48,140 nucleotides of DNA, taken from contig PWUU01000106.1 in the NCBI GenBank assembly GCA_003562475.1, forward strand, positions 1 through 48,140, written 5' to 3'. Numbering within the stretch: position 1 is the stretch's first letter; each line of letters starts with the position of its first letter. The DNA is from Dehalococcoidia bacterium (GTDB taxonomy: Bacteria > Chloroflexota > Dehalococcoidia > GIF9 > AB-539-J10). The notes beneath the pieces were generated by a model, which worked only from the letters and a program-made list of their open reading frames with translations, made no database searches and was not told the DNA's origin. The position numbers and the translations under genes are program-made. Positions 25,240 through 32,788 of this stretch are shown here, one piece after another.

Positions 25240-26189
25240 TGCTGGAAGTCTGCGACCTCCGTCGGCACTTCGTGGTCCGCCACAACCCTCTGGCGCGCTT
25301 TCGCCACCCGGACCACCTCATCAGGGCAATCGATGGCGTCTCCTTCACCGTCGCCGCAGGCGAGGTCCTCGGTATCATCGGTGAGAGCGGCTCGGGCAAG
25401 ACCACGCTCGCCAGGACCGTGCTGCGGCTGTGCGAGCCGACCGCTGGCAGCGTGCGCTACCGGGGACGTGATGTCTTCGCCTTGAGTGCGCCTGACTTGA
25501 AGCAGTACCGTCGTGAAGTGCAGCCGGTGTTCCAGGACGCGGACTCGACACTCGACCCGCGACAGCACGTGGGCGCCATTCTTGAGGAGCCACTGCTTAT
25601 CCACCGGCTAGGCAACACTACGGAGAGGCACAGTCGCATCGCCGCAATGCTGGAACAGGTGAACCTGTCGCCATCGTTCATGGAGCGCCACCCGTCGGAG
25701 CTCTCGGGCGGCCAACGGCAACGGGTAGCGATGGCGCGCTCATTACTGCTGAACCCTGAGATGCTTATTGCAGACGAGCCGACATCAGGACTGGACCCAC
25801 TGGTCGCCACTCAGGTGCTCGCGTTGATGCTCAGGCTCAAGCGGGAGCACGGACTGTCTTTGGTGCTGATATCGCACGACCTCGCGACCGTGGCCTACGC
25901 GAGCGACCGCATCGCGGTGATGTACCGCGGCAGAGTTGTCGAACTCGCCGGAGGAGACAGCTTCTCGGAGCAGGCCGCACATCCCTATACCCGGTTCCTG
26001 CTGGGCATCGAGGCACGGCTGCCGGACTTCCCACTGCTGGAGGGAGTCCACGAGCACACACATGAAGCAGACCAGGGCTGTTCCTATGTGCTGGCGTGCC
26101 CCCATCACCTGCACCGCTGCCACCACGCGATCCCGACCCTGCGCGAGACCTCACCCGGCCACTTCACGGCCTGCCACGGAGTCGGGTGA
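25239..26189 (+). CDS. ABC transporter ATP-binding protein, DppF/NikE type
   Basis: Second ATPase, 316 residues, starting in a TGATG overlap. Walker A GESGSGKT, Q-loop in VQPVFQDADSTLDPRQHVG, signature LSGGQRQRVAMARSL, Walker B MLIADEPTSGLD and switch region ISHDLATVAYASDRIAVMYRG are all intact. The C-terminal extension with SYVLACPHHLHRCHHAIPTL is rich in cysteine and histidine, as in the first ATPase. It completes a binding protein, two permeases and two ATPases in the order of nik and dpp operons. No clear terminator follows; a GGGCGA-TCGCCC stem lies about 100 bases on. Confidence 0.94.
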   Translation: MLEVCDLRRHFVVRHNPLARFRHPDHLIRAIDGVSFTVAAGEVLGIIGESGSGKTTLARTVLRLCEPTAGSVRYRGRDVFALSAPDLKQYRREVQPVFQDADSTLDPRQHVGAILEEPLLIHRLGNTTERHSRIAAMLEQVNLSPSFMERHPSELSGGQRQRVAMARSLLLNPEMLIADEPTSGLDPLVATQVLALMLRLKREHGLSLVLISHDLATVAYASDRIAVMYRGRVVELAGGDSFSEQAAHPYTRFLLGIEARLPDFPLLEGVHEHTHEADQGCSYVLACPHHLHRCHHAIPTLRETSPGHFTACHGVG

Positions 26190-26440
26190 CGAATCAGTTG
26201 AGAGGGACAGGTGCGCCGGGTGTTGTCACTACGTACAGCCCGACAAGCCAGTGATGGCACTTGGGCCACCGCTTGTGTTCCCGGGCGATGCCTCGCCCGC
26301 GCTGATAGCACCAGCCAGCGTTCGACGCACAGGGGCGTACCAGCATAGTACCCCCCTTGGAGTGCGTCTCCCTGCCGACCGCACGCGCCATCACGAACAC
26401 GCGGGTTTGTGCCGGATCGGTCGACTGAACCTATTTGGTA

Positions 26441-26764
26441 CTAGTAGCGTCGTCCACCGCCGCCGCCCCCGCCACGGTAGCCACCACCACCGCGACCGCC
26501 ACGGAAACCACCACCGCTATCCTCGCGGGGGCGAGACTCGTTGACGGTGAGAGGCCTGCCCTCCAACTCCTTGCCGTTGAGGGCAGCTATCGCGGCCTGC
26601 GCCTCTTCATCAGAGGGCATGTCGACGAAGCCGAAACCCCTTGACCGGCCATTGACGCGGTCGATCACCACGTTCGCCGAAGCGACCTCGCCAAACGCCG
26701 AGAACTCCTGGGCGAGATCCTCATCCGTGGTCTGAAATGGGAGATTGCCTACATAAATCTTCAA
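26441..26764 (-). CDS. RRM RNA-binding protein with glycine-rich tail
   Basis: Small RNA-binding protein of 107 residues starting at TTG, nine bases after AGGAGAG. One RRM domain: RNP2 is KIYVGNLPF at the very start and RNP1 is RSRGFGFVDM. The last 30 residues are a glycine- and arginine-rich tail ending GGGGRRY, similar to cold-inducible RNA-binding proteins of cyanobacteria and other bacteria. It is the second gene after the zinc-ribbon gene at 26839-27021, 74 bases away, and likely shares its transcript. A close paralog lies at 28680-29051. The probable role is RNA chaperoning or mRNA stability in the cold or under stress. Confidence 0.93.
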   Translation of the reverse strand: MKIYVGNLPFQTTDEDLAQEFSAFGEVASANVVIDRVNGRSRGFGFVDMPSDEEAQAAIAALNGKELEGRPLTVNESRPREDSGGGFRGGRGGGGYRGGGGGGGRRY

Positions 26765-26838
26765 CTCAAAAACTCTCCTGTCCTGATTCTGCGTTCACGC
26801 AGTCTTCTATTTTTTCGCCGCTCGAGGGCGACGGCATG

Positions 26839-27021
26839 CTAAATGGAACGCCGGGAGCCCTGCACAGATGCCCCGCTGCCGCGCTTTGCGCGCCGACAGG
26901 TCGGACACCTCTTGGGCTCATTCGTAAAACCCTTCCCGGCGAAGAACTCCTGTTCGGACGCCGTGAAGACGAAGTCGTGACCGCAGTCGCGGCACTTGAT
27001 GGTCTTGTCTTGAAAGCTCAC
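26839..27021 (-). CDS. zinc-ribbon protein of CxxC-CxxC type
   Basis: A 60-residue protein starting at GTG with GAGAGGAGG upstream. It has CRDCGHDF, then the central ASEQEFFAGKGFTNEPKRC and CPTCRRAKR; the two CxxC pairs make one zinc site. This is the small zinc-ribbon family often found beside cold-shock and RNA-binding genes. A basic, serine-rich end follows. Its paralog at 29101-29286 is about two thirds identical over the first 50 residues, and both are preceded by the same type of leader and followed by an RRM gene. Confidence 0.88.
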   Translation of the reverse strand: MSFQDKTIKCRDCGHDFVFTASEQEFFAGKGFTNEPKRCPTCRRAKRGSGASVQGSRRSI

Positions 27022-27071
27022 GAATGACCTCCTCTCTATGTACTACCGGTTCGTCTGAGTTGCGGTCATTC
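27022..27071 (-). promoter_or_regulatory. leader hairpin masking the ribosome-binding site, copy 1
   Basis: On the minus strand, GAATGACC (27071-27064) can pair with GGTCATTC (27029-27022), which lies between the Shine-Dalgarno GAGAGGAGG and the GTG start and includes its last two bases. The 8-bp stem closes a loop of about 34 bases. The same arrangement precedes the paralog at 29286, with covarying bases at the stem end. Regulation by folding is inferred. Confidence 0.6.
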
Positions 27072-27249
27072 AGGGCTCGACGGGGATGAATAACGGACGA
27101 GGACTGAAACGGCCTGCACTTCAACTACCCGGACTCAGTGTACAGCTTCACGGCAATTCGCACAAGTCAATGTTCTCGCCACAGGCAACGAGGGCTTGGT
27201 ATCGATTGAGATTCGTGATGATGCTTCTCCGAGAGCGCCTGCAATTCCG

Positions 27250-28485
27250 CTACGCAACTGCCCGAGGACGCTGCCTGTGCGCTGGCCATTGCCGCCGCAC
27301 AGGACGACTCTGTTGCATCTGCCGGTGCGATGCCTGCCGCAAACCGCCTTCACGAACCACTGGTGCATCATAGTCAAAACCCTCGACCGTCAGGCACTGG
27401 AGTCGCGTATTGAGCAGCGCTTCCACGCCGCTGATCACGTCGACATCGTCACGAGTGGCGATGTTGATAGCATTGCCGGTACGGCTGGCACGCGCTGTCC
27501 TGCCGACCCGGTGCGTGTATGCGTCCACGGTGTCCGGCATGTCGTAGTTCACCACGTGGGATATGTCCGGAACATCAATGCCGCGCGCAGCGATATCAGT
27601 CGCCACGAGAATATGGATCTTCCCGGCACGAAACGCGTCCATGGTCGCCTGACGTTTAGTCTGAGGCATATCGCCCTGCAGACATGCCGCCCGGAAGCCG
27701 TGGCGCTGCAGTCGTTCGGCAAGTCGACTCGCCGCACGCCTCGTCCGGGTAAACACCAGGACAGGGCCCGTCTCATTGCGCCGCAGCAACTCGACAAGCA
27801 GCGATGCTTTCAGGTGAGGCGCCACCGGATACAGCTCGTGGGTGATACCACGCACGGGTCCCTGACGTCCGACCTGGATAATGGTCGGCTTACGCATGAA
27901 GTCATGCGCCAGTCTCTTGATATCCGGCGGCATCGTTGCGGTGAACAGCAGGGTCTGACGTTCGCGAGGCAGCAGCTTCAGAATCCGTCGAATGTCCGGC
28001 AGGAAACCCATATCCAGCATGCGGTCAGCCTCGTCCAGCACCACTGCCTCGACATGGTTGAGGTCAATCACTCCACGCTCTACCAAATCGAGCAAGCGGC
28101 CCGGGCACGCCACGACAAACTCAACACCGCTTCGCAGCTTTCGTATCTGCGGCTCATAGCCGACGCCGCCGTAGACAGCCGCACTACGAAGTTTCGTGTC
28201 TCTTCCCACAACGGTCAACACATCATGCGTCTGTTGCGCTAACTCTCGCGTCGGCGCGAGCACCAGCGCCCTGATGCGGCCTCTTGGGCCGCCCAGAAGA
28301 CGGTGCGAAAGCGGCAGCACGAAAGCCGCCGTCTTACCGGTGCCCGTCTCTGCGAGACCCATGAGGTCCCTGCCTTCCAGCACCGGGCCAATAGCTTCTT
28401 CTTGTACAGGCGTCGGCGTATCATAACCTAGCCTGTTGATACCATCCACGATTCGTGGATGGAGATTAAAGGTGATAAAACTCAC
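27250..28485 (-). CDS. DEAD-box RNA helicase
   Basis: ATP-dependent RNA unwinding enzyme of the cold-shock/ribosome-assembly group (RhlE/CshA-like). GTG 28485, seven bases after AGGAG, gives 411 residues; longer frames lack a ribosome-binding site. In order: Q motif with TPTPVQEEAI, motif I AETGTGKT, Ia PTRELA, motif II DEAD in VVLDEADRMLDMGF, motif III TAT in LLFTATMP (usually SAT), IV in VLVFTRTRRAA, V ATDIAARGIDVPD and VI HRVGRTAR. The C-terminal tail is basic and Gln/Arg-rich (PVRRQWPAHRQRPRAVA) for RNA contact. It lies between the two zinc-ribbon/RRM pairs, all on the minus strand. Confidence 0.95.
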   Translation of the reverse strand: MSFITFNLHPRIVDGINRLGYDTPTPVQEEAIGPVLEGRDLMGLAETGTGKTAAFVLPLSHRLLGGPRGRIRALVLAPTRELAQQTHDVLTVVGRDTKLRSAAVYGGVGYEPQIRKLRSGVEFVVACPGRLLDLVERGVIDLNHVEAVVLDEADRMLDMGFLPDIRRILKLLPRERQTLLFTATMPPDIKRLAHDFMRKPTIIQVGRQGPVRGITHELYPVAPHLKASLLVELLRRNETGPVLVFTRTRRAASRLAERLQRHGFRAACLQGDMPQTKRQATMDAFRAGKIHILVATDIAARGIDVPDISHVVNYDMPDTVDAYTHRVGRTARASRTGNAINIATRDDVDVISGVEALLNTRLQCLTVEGFDYDAPVVREGGLRQASHRQMQQSRPVRRQWPAHRQRPRAVA

Positions 28486-28679
28486 TTGCGTGCTCCTGTT
28501 TCTGGTCTGATATATGCGACAGGGGGAACAAACTGCCCAATGCTGACATACGCGCGAGCATGAGAAACACGGTCCATGCCGCGCCCGCTCGTCTCGTGCG
28601 CGACATCGGGCCAACCCTGACTATCTATACACATACGGGGAGAGATTCAACAACCCTGCAGAGTCAGTTCGGTGTGCAA

Positions 28680-29051
28680 CTAATACCTGCCACCACCCCG
28701 ACCACCACGGCCACCGCGACCGCCGCGGCCACCCCGGTCACCACCTCGATCGCTACCGTAGCCACCGCCGAAAGCTCCGAAGCCACCAAAACCTCCACCC
28801 CCACGATCTTCACGGGGGCGGGCTTCATTGACCACCAGGTTCCTGTTGAGAAAGGCCTTACCATTCAAACCTTCAATGGCTGCCTCTCCTTCTGACTTCG
28901 ATGACATCTCGACAAAGGCGAAGCCCCTGGATCGTCCGCTGAACTTGTCCGCTACGATGCTCACCGATGACACCTCTCCGTAGTGTGAGAAGGCTTCAGC
29001 CAGCTCCTGCTCGGTGGCCTCGTACGCAAGATTGCCTACATAAATCCTCAC
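28680..29051 (-). CDS. RRM RNA-binding protein, second paralog
   Basis: Read from GTG 29051 (AGGAGG eleven bases upstream), 123 residues; earlier in-frame ATGs would run into the zinc-ribbon gene. RNP2 is RIYVGNLAY and RNP1 RSRGFAFVEM. The tail is longer than in the paralog at 26441-26764 and holds GGFGGFGAFGGGYGSDRGG, then repeated RGG units ending GGRY. RGG tails add RNA binding and may promote condensate formation in the cold. It is preceded by the zinc-ribbon gene at 49 bases and followed by the helicase. Confidence 0.93.
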   Translation of the reverse strand: MRIYVGNLAYEATEQELAEAFSHYGEVSSVSIVADKFSGRSRGFAFVEMSSKSEGEAAIEGLNGKAFLNRNLVVNEARPREDRGGGGFGGFGAFGGGYGSDRGGDRGGRGGRGGRGGRGGGRY

Positions 29052-29100
29052 TAACCTGATTTCCTCCTGTCTATTTCCAGAGAGCGGACTCCTTACGCCA

Positions 29101-29286
29101 TTACCAATCCGGCCGGACGCCCTGCATCTGGCTAGCATGCCGCTGGCGACGACTGCGTCGACACGCGGGGCAGCGTTTGGGCTCATTCGTCAAGCCCTTC
29201 TCGGCGAAGAACTGCTGCTCAGACGCGGAAAACATGAAGTCGCTGCCGCAATCAGTGCACCTGATGGTCTTGTCCTCTAGACTCAT
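29101..29286 (-). CDS. zinc-ribbon protein of CxxC-CxxC type, second paralog
   Basis: A 61-residue protein from ATG 29286 with GAGAGGAGG nearby. CTDCGSDF, the conserved centre SASEQQFFAEKGLTNEPKRC and CPACRRSRRQ correspond one by one to the protein at 26839-27021. The C terminus is basic and different. It is the first gene of the minus-strand RNA island, followed by RRM, helicase, zinc-ribbon and RRM. The function is unknown in detail; RNA or ribosome binding under stress is likely from the company it keeps. Confidence 0.88.
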   Translation of the reverse strand: MSLEDKTIRCTDCGSDFMFSASEQQFFAEKGLTNEPKRCPACRRSRRQRHASQMQGVRPDW

Positions 29287-29334
29287 GGAATGACCTCCTC
29301 TCTTTGCTGTGGTTAGTAGAGTTGCGGTCATCCC
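29287..29334 (-). promoter_or_regulatory. leader hairpin masking the ribosome-binding site, copy 2
   Basis: On the minus strand, GGGATGACC (29334-29326) can pair with GGTCATTCC (29295-29287), directly before the ATG and overlapping the end of the Shine-Dalgarno sequence. The stem has 9 bp with one G-T pair. The loop keeps CGCAACTC and AACC in common with copy 1. Confidence 0.6.
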
Positions 29335-29714
29335 GGACTTGGTTGAATCTGTGGTGAGTTCGAACGAAGCGGTTAATGGCCAAAACTACAACTACCTCCA
29401 TCAACTGTACGATATTACTGCGCAAAGTGCAAACGGCGCCGAGCACGGGAGCCACCGGTACCACCGGGAGGCCATTTTCCCACCTGGACTATGCCGCAAC
29501 CGGCTACAGACAGCAAGCTGCGGCAGCAAGCTCAAAACGTGGCACACCCCCAACGGTCCCGTCGTGCTCAACGATGGTCATTCTAACGAACTGCGGCACA
29601 GCCTCGCCACAGAGCACTATCATGGCCGGGTTGCGGATAATCCCTGCGAGACTCGCACCAGGATCAAAGCCCCTGTGCTAGCATACGTTGAGACGCTTCT
29701 AGAGGAGGTCGTCA
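29335..29714. other. intergenic region between divergent genes
   Basis: About 380 bases between the RNA island and the DUF3467 gene. It should hold the promoters for both directions. I could not single out a convincing -35/-10 pair, and open frames here look random. No RNA gene was recognised. Confidence 0.5.
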
Positions 29715-30023
29715 ATGGCGCAGCAACGACACCAGCCCCAATCAGGCCAGAAGAAGATACCCGTTGAGTTTCCATCACAGCTCAAGGGGGGCGTGTACGC
29801 CAACAACATGATGGTCATGCACACAAGAGAGGAATTCATCCTTGATTTCCTCATGGTGGGTCCAAATGCAGGCGCGGTCACCGCGCGTGTCATCGTGAGC
29901 CCGGGCCATACGAAGCGAATGATCGCTGCACTGCAGGAGAATATGCGTAAGTACGAGCAACAGCATGGATCCATGACCCCGGCCGAAGAGCCGAAAGGAC
30001 ACATCGGTTTCGTGAAGGAATGA
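29715..30023 (+). CDS. DUF3467 family protein
   Basis: A 102-residue protein with AGAGGAGG before the ATG. It has the family pattern in full: IPVEFPSQLKGGVYANNMMV, then HTREEFILDFLMVGPNAG, then VTARVIVSPGHTKRMIAALQ, and a helical end with MRKYEQQHG. DUF3467 proteins are small, soluble and widespread in anaerobes and archaea; no function is established as far as I know. It is a single gene diverging from the RNA island, and its transcript probably ends at the hairpin at 30368. Confidence 0.9.
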   Translation: MAQQRHQPQSGQKKIPVEFPSQLKGGVYANNMMVMHTREEFILDFLMVGPNAGAVTARVIVSPGHTKRMIAALQENMRKYEQQHGSMTPAEEPKGHIGFVKE

Positions 30024-30367
30024 GAGGTACCGGGTAGCGATCACAAGCGTCTCGCACGAGGATGTGGTGCGGACACAAAGCGGGCGATCAGATTAAAGGC
30101 CACAAAGGCCGTTGGTCGGGCATCCTGCCTGCGGCATCAACAGGAATTACCGGAGAGGTGAAGTGGTGAACTACCGCTGAATGACGTACCTTCGCGCAGA
30201 CTGCCGTGTCATCAGCTTCTGATTGATCAGGACATGACCTCGGACACCGATTGTGCCGCAGTTACGACTGCTTCGGTGTCCTGTATCCTCCTTCAACGCC
30301 TGCGTTGAGTGGCGGACGTAACAATACCAGAAGCGTCCGGATGATACAAGTGCGTGTACCCGCACAG
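30024..30367. other. intergenic region without recognised gene
   Basis: About 340 bases downstream of the DUF3467 gene. Only tiny open frames without good start signals were seen, plus a small GGCC-ACAAA-GGCC hairpin near 30100. No tRNA or other known RNA was recognised. Confidence 0.5.
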
Positions 30368-30399
30368 TCAGGGGCGGGGACCGTGGTCCCCGCCCCTGA
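30368..30399. terminator. strong bidirectional hairpin
   Basis: TCAGGGGCGGGGACC and GGTCCCCGCCCCTGA form a perfect 15-bp stem around GT. It lies between the convergent DUF3467 and lipoprotein genes and could end both transcripts. There is no long T run. The GGGGCGGG core also recalls the REP-like family at 5-6 kb. Confidence 0.65.
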
Positions 30400-30440
30400 G
30401 TATCGCATCACGAACCCCTCTTGCCAAGATCACGGCAGCT

Positions 30441-31613
30441 CTATGTCCCCGGTTGCCTCTCTTCTTTGTTCTTGGCGTTCCTGCGGTGTCCGCGCATAGC
30501 GCGGCGGTAGATCAGATAGGCGATTCCGCCCAGAACCGCCCACACCGGTATGTACACGACGAACCAGATCAGGAGGCTCACCAGGCCACGGCCCACCGAT
30601 CCCAGGCCGCTGACAGCATCGCGGAAGATATCGGCGGGGCTCCACACGCCGCGTACCTGGATGTAGTAGTCGCGATGCTCTCTTGCCTCCGCTCCTCTGT
30701 CATCCAGGACCGTGAGCCGAACACTGTACCAGCCTTCATCCCGGTAGATATGCGATGGAGAAGCCTCGTTACTGGATTGGCCATCGCCGAAACTCCAGTC
30801 GTATGTATACGGTGCAAAGCCACCCGAAACATCGGCGGTGAACTGCACCGGCCGCCCCTCATCCACCACGCGGGTATCGGCGCTGAAGGAGACTGAGAGC
30901 ACGGCCTCACGCAGAAACACCTCGATCAGGGACATGGCCGAAGTCTGTTCGAGATACCGCATGCGTGCCTCTAGCCGCTCGATCTCGCCGCGTATGCGCG
31001 TCACCTCGCGCTGCACGTCCAGCAGTTCCTCAACCGTCCCCGCTTGTTCCATCAGCGCGAGAAGCTGCTCCTCAGTACGCTCGAGGTTCCGCTTCCGGGC
31101 TCCGAGGTCGATGTACTCCTCGGTCACATCCGTGCTGGAGGTGGTCTCGCGGGCCACTTCCACAGCCATCTCCCGAATCGTACTAAGCGCGCTATCGAAC
31201 CTGTCGGCAGTCACCCGGATGACTATGTTTCCGAACATTCGCCCGCCTTCGCCGTAGACTGAGGACGATACTACATAACCACCCATTGTTTCCGCCATGC
31301 GACCCACAGCCTGGGCAGTGGCATCGACATCATCGACGACCGCTTCAACGTACCCGTTGCGAACGACCATTCGGTCGGCTGGCACGCCCGGAACCACGAC
31401 ACCATACTCGTCATCCTCGTCTCTCGGCGGCATCGGTGTTGGTGTCGGCGTAGGTGTTGGTGTGGGAGCAGGTACGACTCTCTCGGCATCGTCACGCCCC
31501 GGATACCACTCGTCTGGTAAGGGCATGGGAGGAGCAGCCGCACAGCCCGTCGCCACAACCGCAACAACAAGCCCCAGCACAGCGCATCGAGAAATGAGTC
31601 GTAACGTATTCAT
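30441..31613 (-). CDS. DUF4349 lipoprotein with inserted PKD domain
   Basis: Cell-surface protein of 390 residues. The signal peptide ends in a lipobox, VVAVVATGC, so it is probably lipid-anchored. A proline-threonine spacer (TPTPTPTPTP) follows. DUF4349 then shows MVVRNGYVEAVVDDVDATAQ and NIVIRVTADRFDSALSTI, followed by a long coiled coil (ARKRNLERTEEQLLALMEQA). Next comes a PKD domain, APYTYDWSFGDGQSSNEASP with HIYRDEGWYSVRLTV. The C terminus has one or more membrane segments, VSLLIWFVVYIPVWAVLGGI, and a basic end. DUF4349 proteins usually pass straight from coiled coil to membrane helix; the PKD between them is unusual. The role is unknown, perhaps envelope adhesion or sensing. Confidence 0.85.
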   Translation of the reverse strand: MNTLRLISRCAVLGLVVAVVATGCAAAPPMPLPDEWYPGRDDAERVVPAPTPTPTPTPTPMPPRDEDDEYGVVVPGVPADRMVVRNGYVEAVVDDVDATAQAVGRMAETMGGYVVSSSVYGEGGRMFGNIVIRVTADRFDSALSTIREMAVEVARETTSSTDVTEEYIDLGARKRNLERTEEQLLALMEQAGTVEELLDVQREVTRIRGEIERLEARMRYLEQTSAMSLIEVFLREAVLSVSFSADTRVVDEGRPVQFTADVSGGFAPYTYDWSFGDGQSSNEASPSHIYRDEGWYSVRLTVLDDRGAEAREHRDYYIQVRGVWSPADIFRDAVSGLGSVGRGLVSLLIWFVVYIPVWAVLGGIAYLIYRRAMRGHRRNAKNKEERQPGT

Positions 31614-31848
31614 GTTTACCCTCCCACAAGAACAGATGCGACCCCACTATTTTTCAGCCACGTCGATAAGTATACCGCTCGCTTCAGGATCATGTGGCTA
31701 GGATGGATGACTGCCGTAGAACCTGTACTTTCGAAAGCGTGCCGATTGCAGGGCCCTCTCGATATCCACATGCATATAGACTCGGTCATAAACGATGCTC
31801 CAGACCTTCATGTCTCTTAGACCGGTGCCATGGTGCAGGTCAACCACA

Positions 31849-32401
31849 CTAAAGCACGCCTTTCTCGACATAGTCGATCACAAACAGACGCGTGAAGACG
31901 TCCCGGTCTATCTCCGGAATGAAACGCCGTTTTTCCCTCCATGTTCTGTCGCTGATCCCCGTTGACAGCACAAGGATACCACCGTCGCGCAGTATGTCCC
32001 GCATACTAACTAACGCCCGGACCGGATTGGATTCATCCGGCATTTCGAGTATCGAAGAGTAGAGACAAAGAACCGCATCGAAATCGCGCGCGCAATTGAA
32101 CGGCAACTCACGATAGTCCACCTGTACAAACGGCACGTCAAGATGATGCGCTGCAAGGTTACGCTCGGCCTGCGCGAGCATCGCCTGAGACCTATCCATG
32201 TCGCAGATCCGGAGATCAAGAGGCTTCACGCCGCGGACATCTCTGCGGGTGCCACAGGCACAATCGAGCACGCTACGTATCCCCTGCTGACCGAACAGCT
32301 CGCAGAAGAACTCCATCTTTCTCAGGTCATCCCTCGTGAAAGAACCGAAGAAGAGGTCGTACGGCTCGACAAGCCCCCGTATGGATCAGCGTCATCAACA
32401 T
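31849..32401 (-). pseudogene. SAM-dependent methyltransferase, frameshifted
   Basis: The clear reading frame (31849-32316, 155 residues) carries SVLDCACGTRRDV as SAM motif I and FDAVLCLYSSILEM as motif IV. Upstream of its ATG the frame stays open and encodes GLVEPYDLFFGSFTRDDLRK, which looks like the native N terminus, but a stop follows with no start codon. A start (ATG 32401, MLMTLIHTG) lies in another frame, and the switch point is a run of five G (five C at 32374-32378 on the plus strand). Loss of one G would restore a continuous gene. Motif I also lacks the usual GxG, a further sign of decay. A sequencing error in the run is the alternative. Confidence 0.7.
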
Positions 32402-32711
32402 GTCTCCAATTGCGGGGGAATCAGACTGTAGCAGAAACGCAGCGCCATGACTATTTAATGTGGCCGCCGGTCCATATGCGAAGGTTTCCCTGGATGACAC
32501 TCTCGACTAATGAATTCAGGACGGCTTTGACACCAGAGGCGAGAGGCACTACTATTAATATCGTCACCCAAGTAGCGAGTATCATTCATCGCGCATTGAC
32601 GGGCGTACCTGATATGTATCGAACTTCTGGCGAACACGATACTCGACCGGGACATGATCCGCCCGCCGTTCACAACCATGTCCCATGACACGCAGGGGAA
32701 CAGCGAGCGCG
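32402..32711. other. intergenic region upstream of mgtE
   Basis: About 310 bases with lower GC than the surroundings. No gene, tRNA or recognised riboswitch was found; in particular I see no M-box pattern in front of mgtE. Short open frames on both strands lack start signals. Confidence 0.5.
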
Positions 32712-32749
32712 GAGCGGGCCTTTCGAGACACCACTCGGACAGCCCGCTC
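32712..32749 (+). promoter_or_regulatory. hairpin in mgtE leader
   Basis: GAGCGGGC and GCCCGCTC pair as an 8-bp stem, with a smaller CGAG-CTCG stem in the loop, followed by TTTGATTCT. It ends 39 bases before the mgtE start. It might be an attenuator for mgtE or the terminator of something upstream; the T run is short. Confidence 0.4.
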
Positions 32750-32788
32750 TTTGATTCTCAGAAACTGTGAGGCAAGCAAGGGGGCTGT

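Noticed and set aside
26194..26400. 68-codon minus-strand frame after the transporter genes
   Set aside because: No convincing start signal or family pattern; may be chance.
29309..29767. Plus-strand frame before the DUF3467 gene
   Set aside because: Overlaps the better-supported DUF3467 start in another frame and has no pattern.
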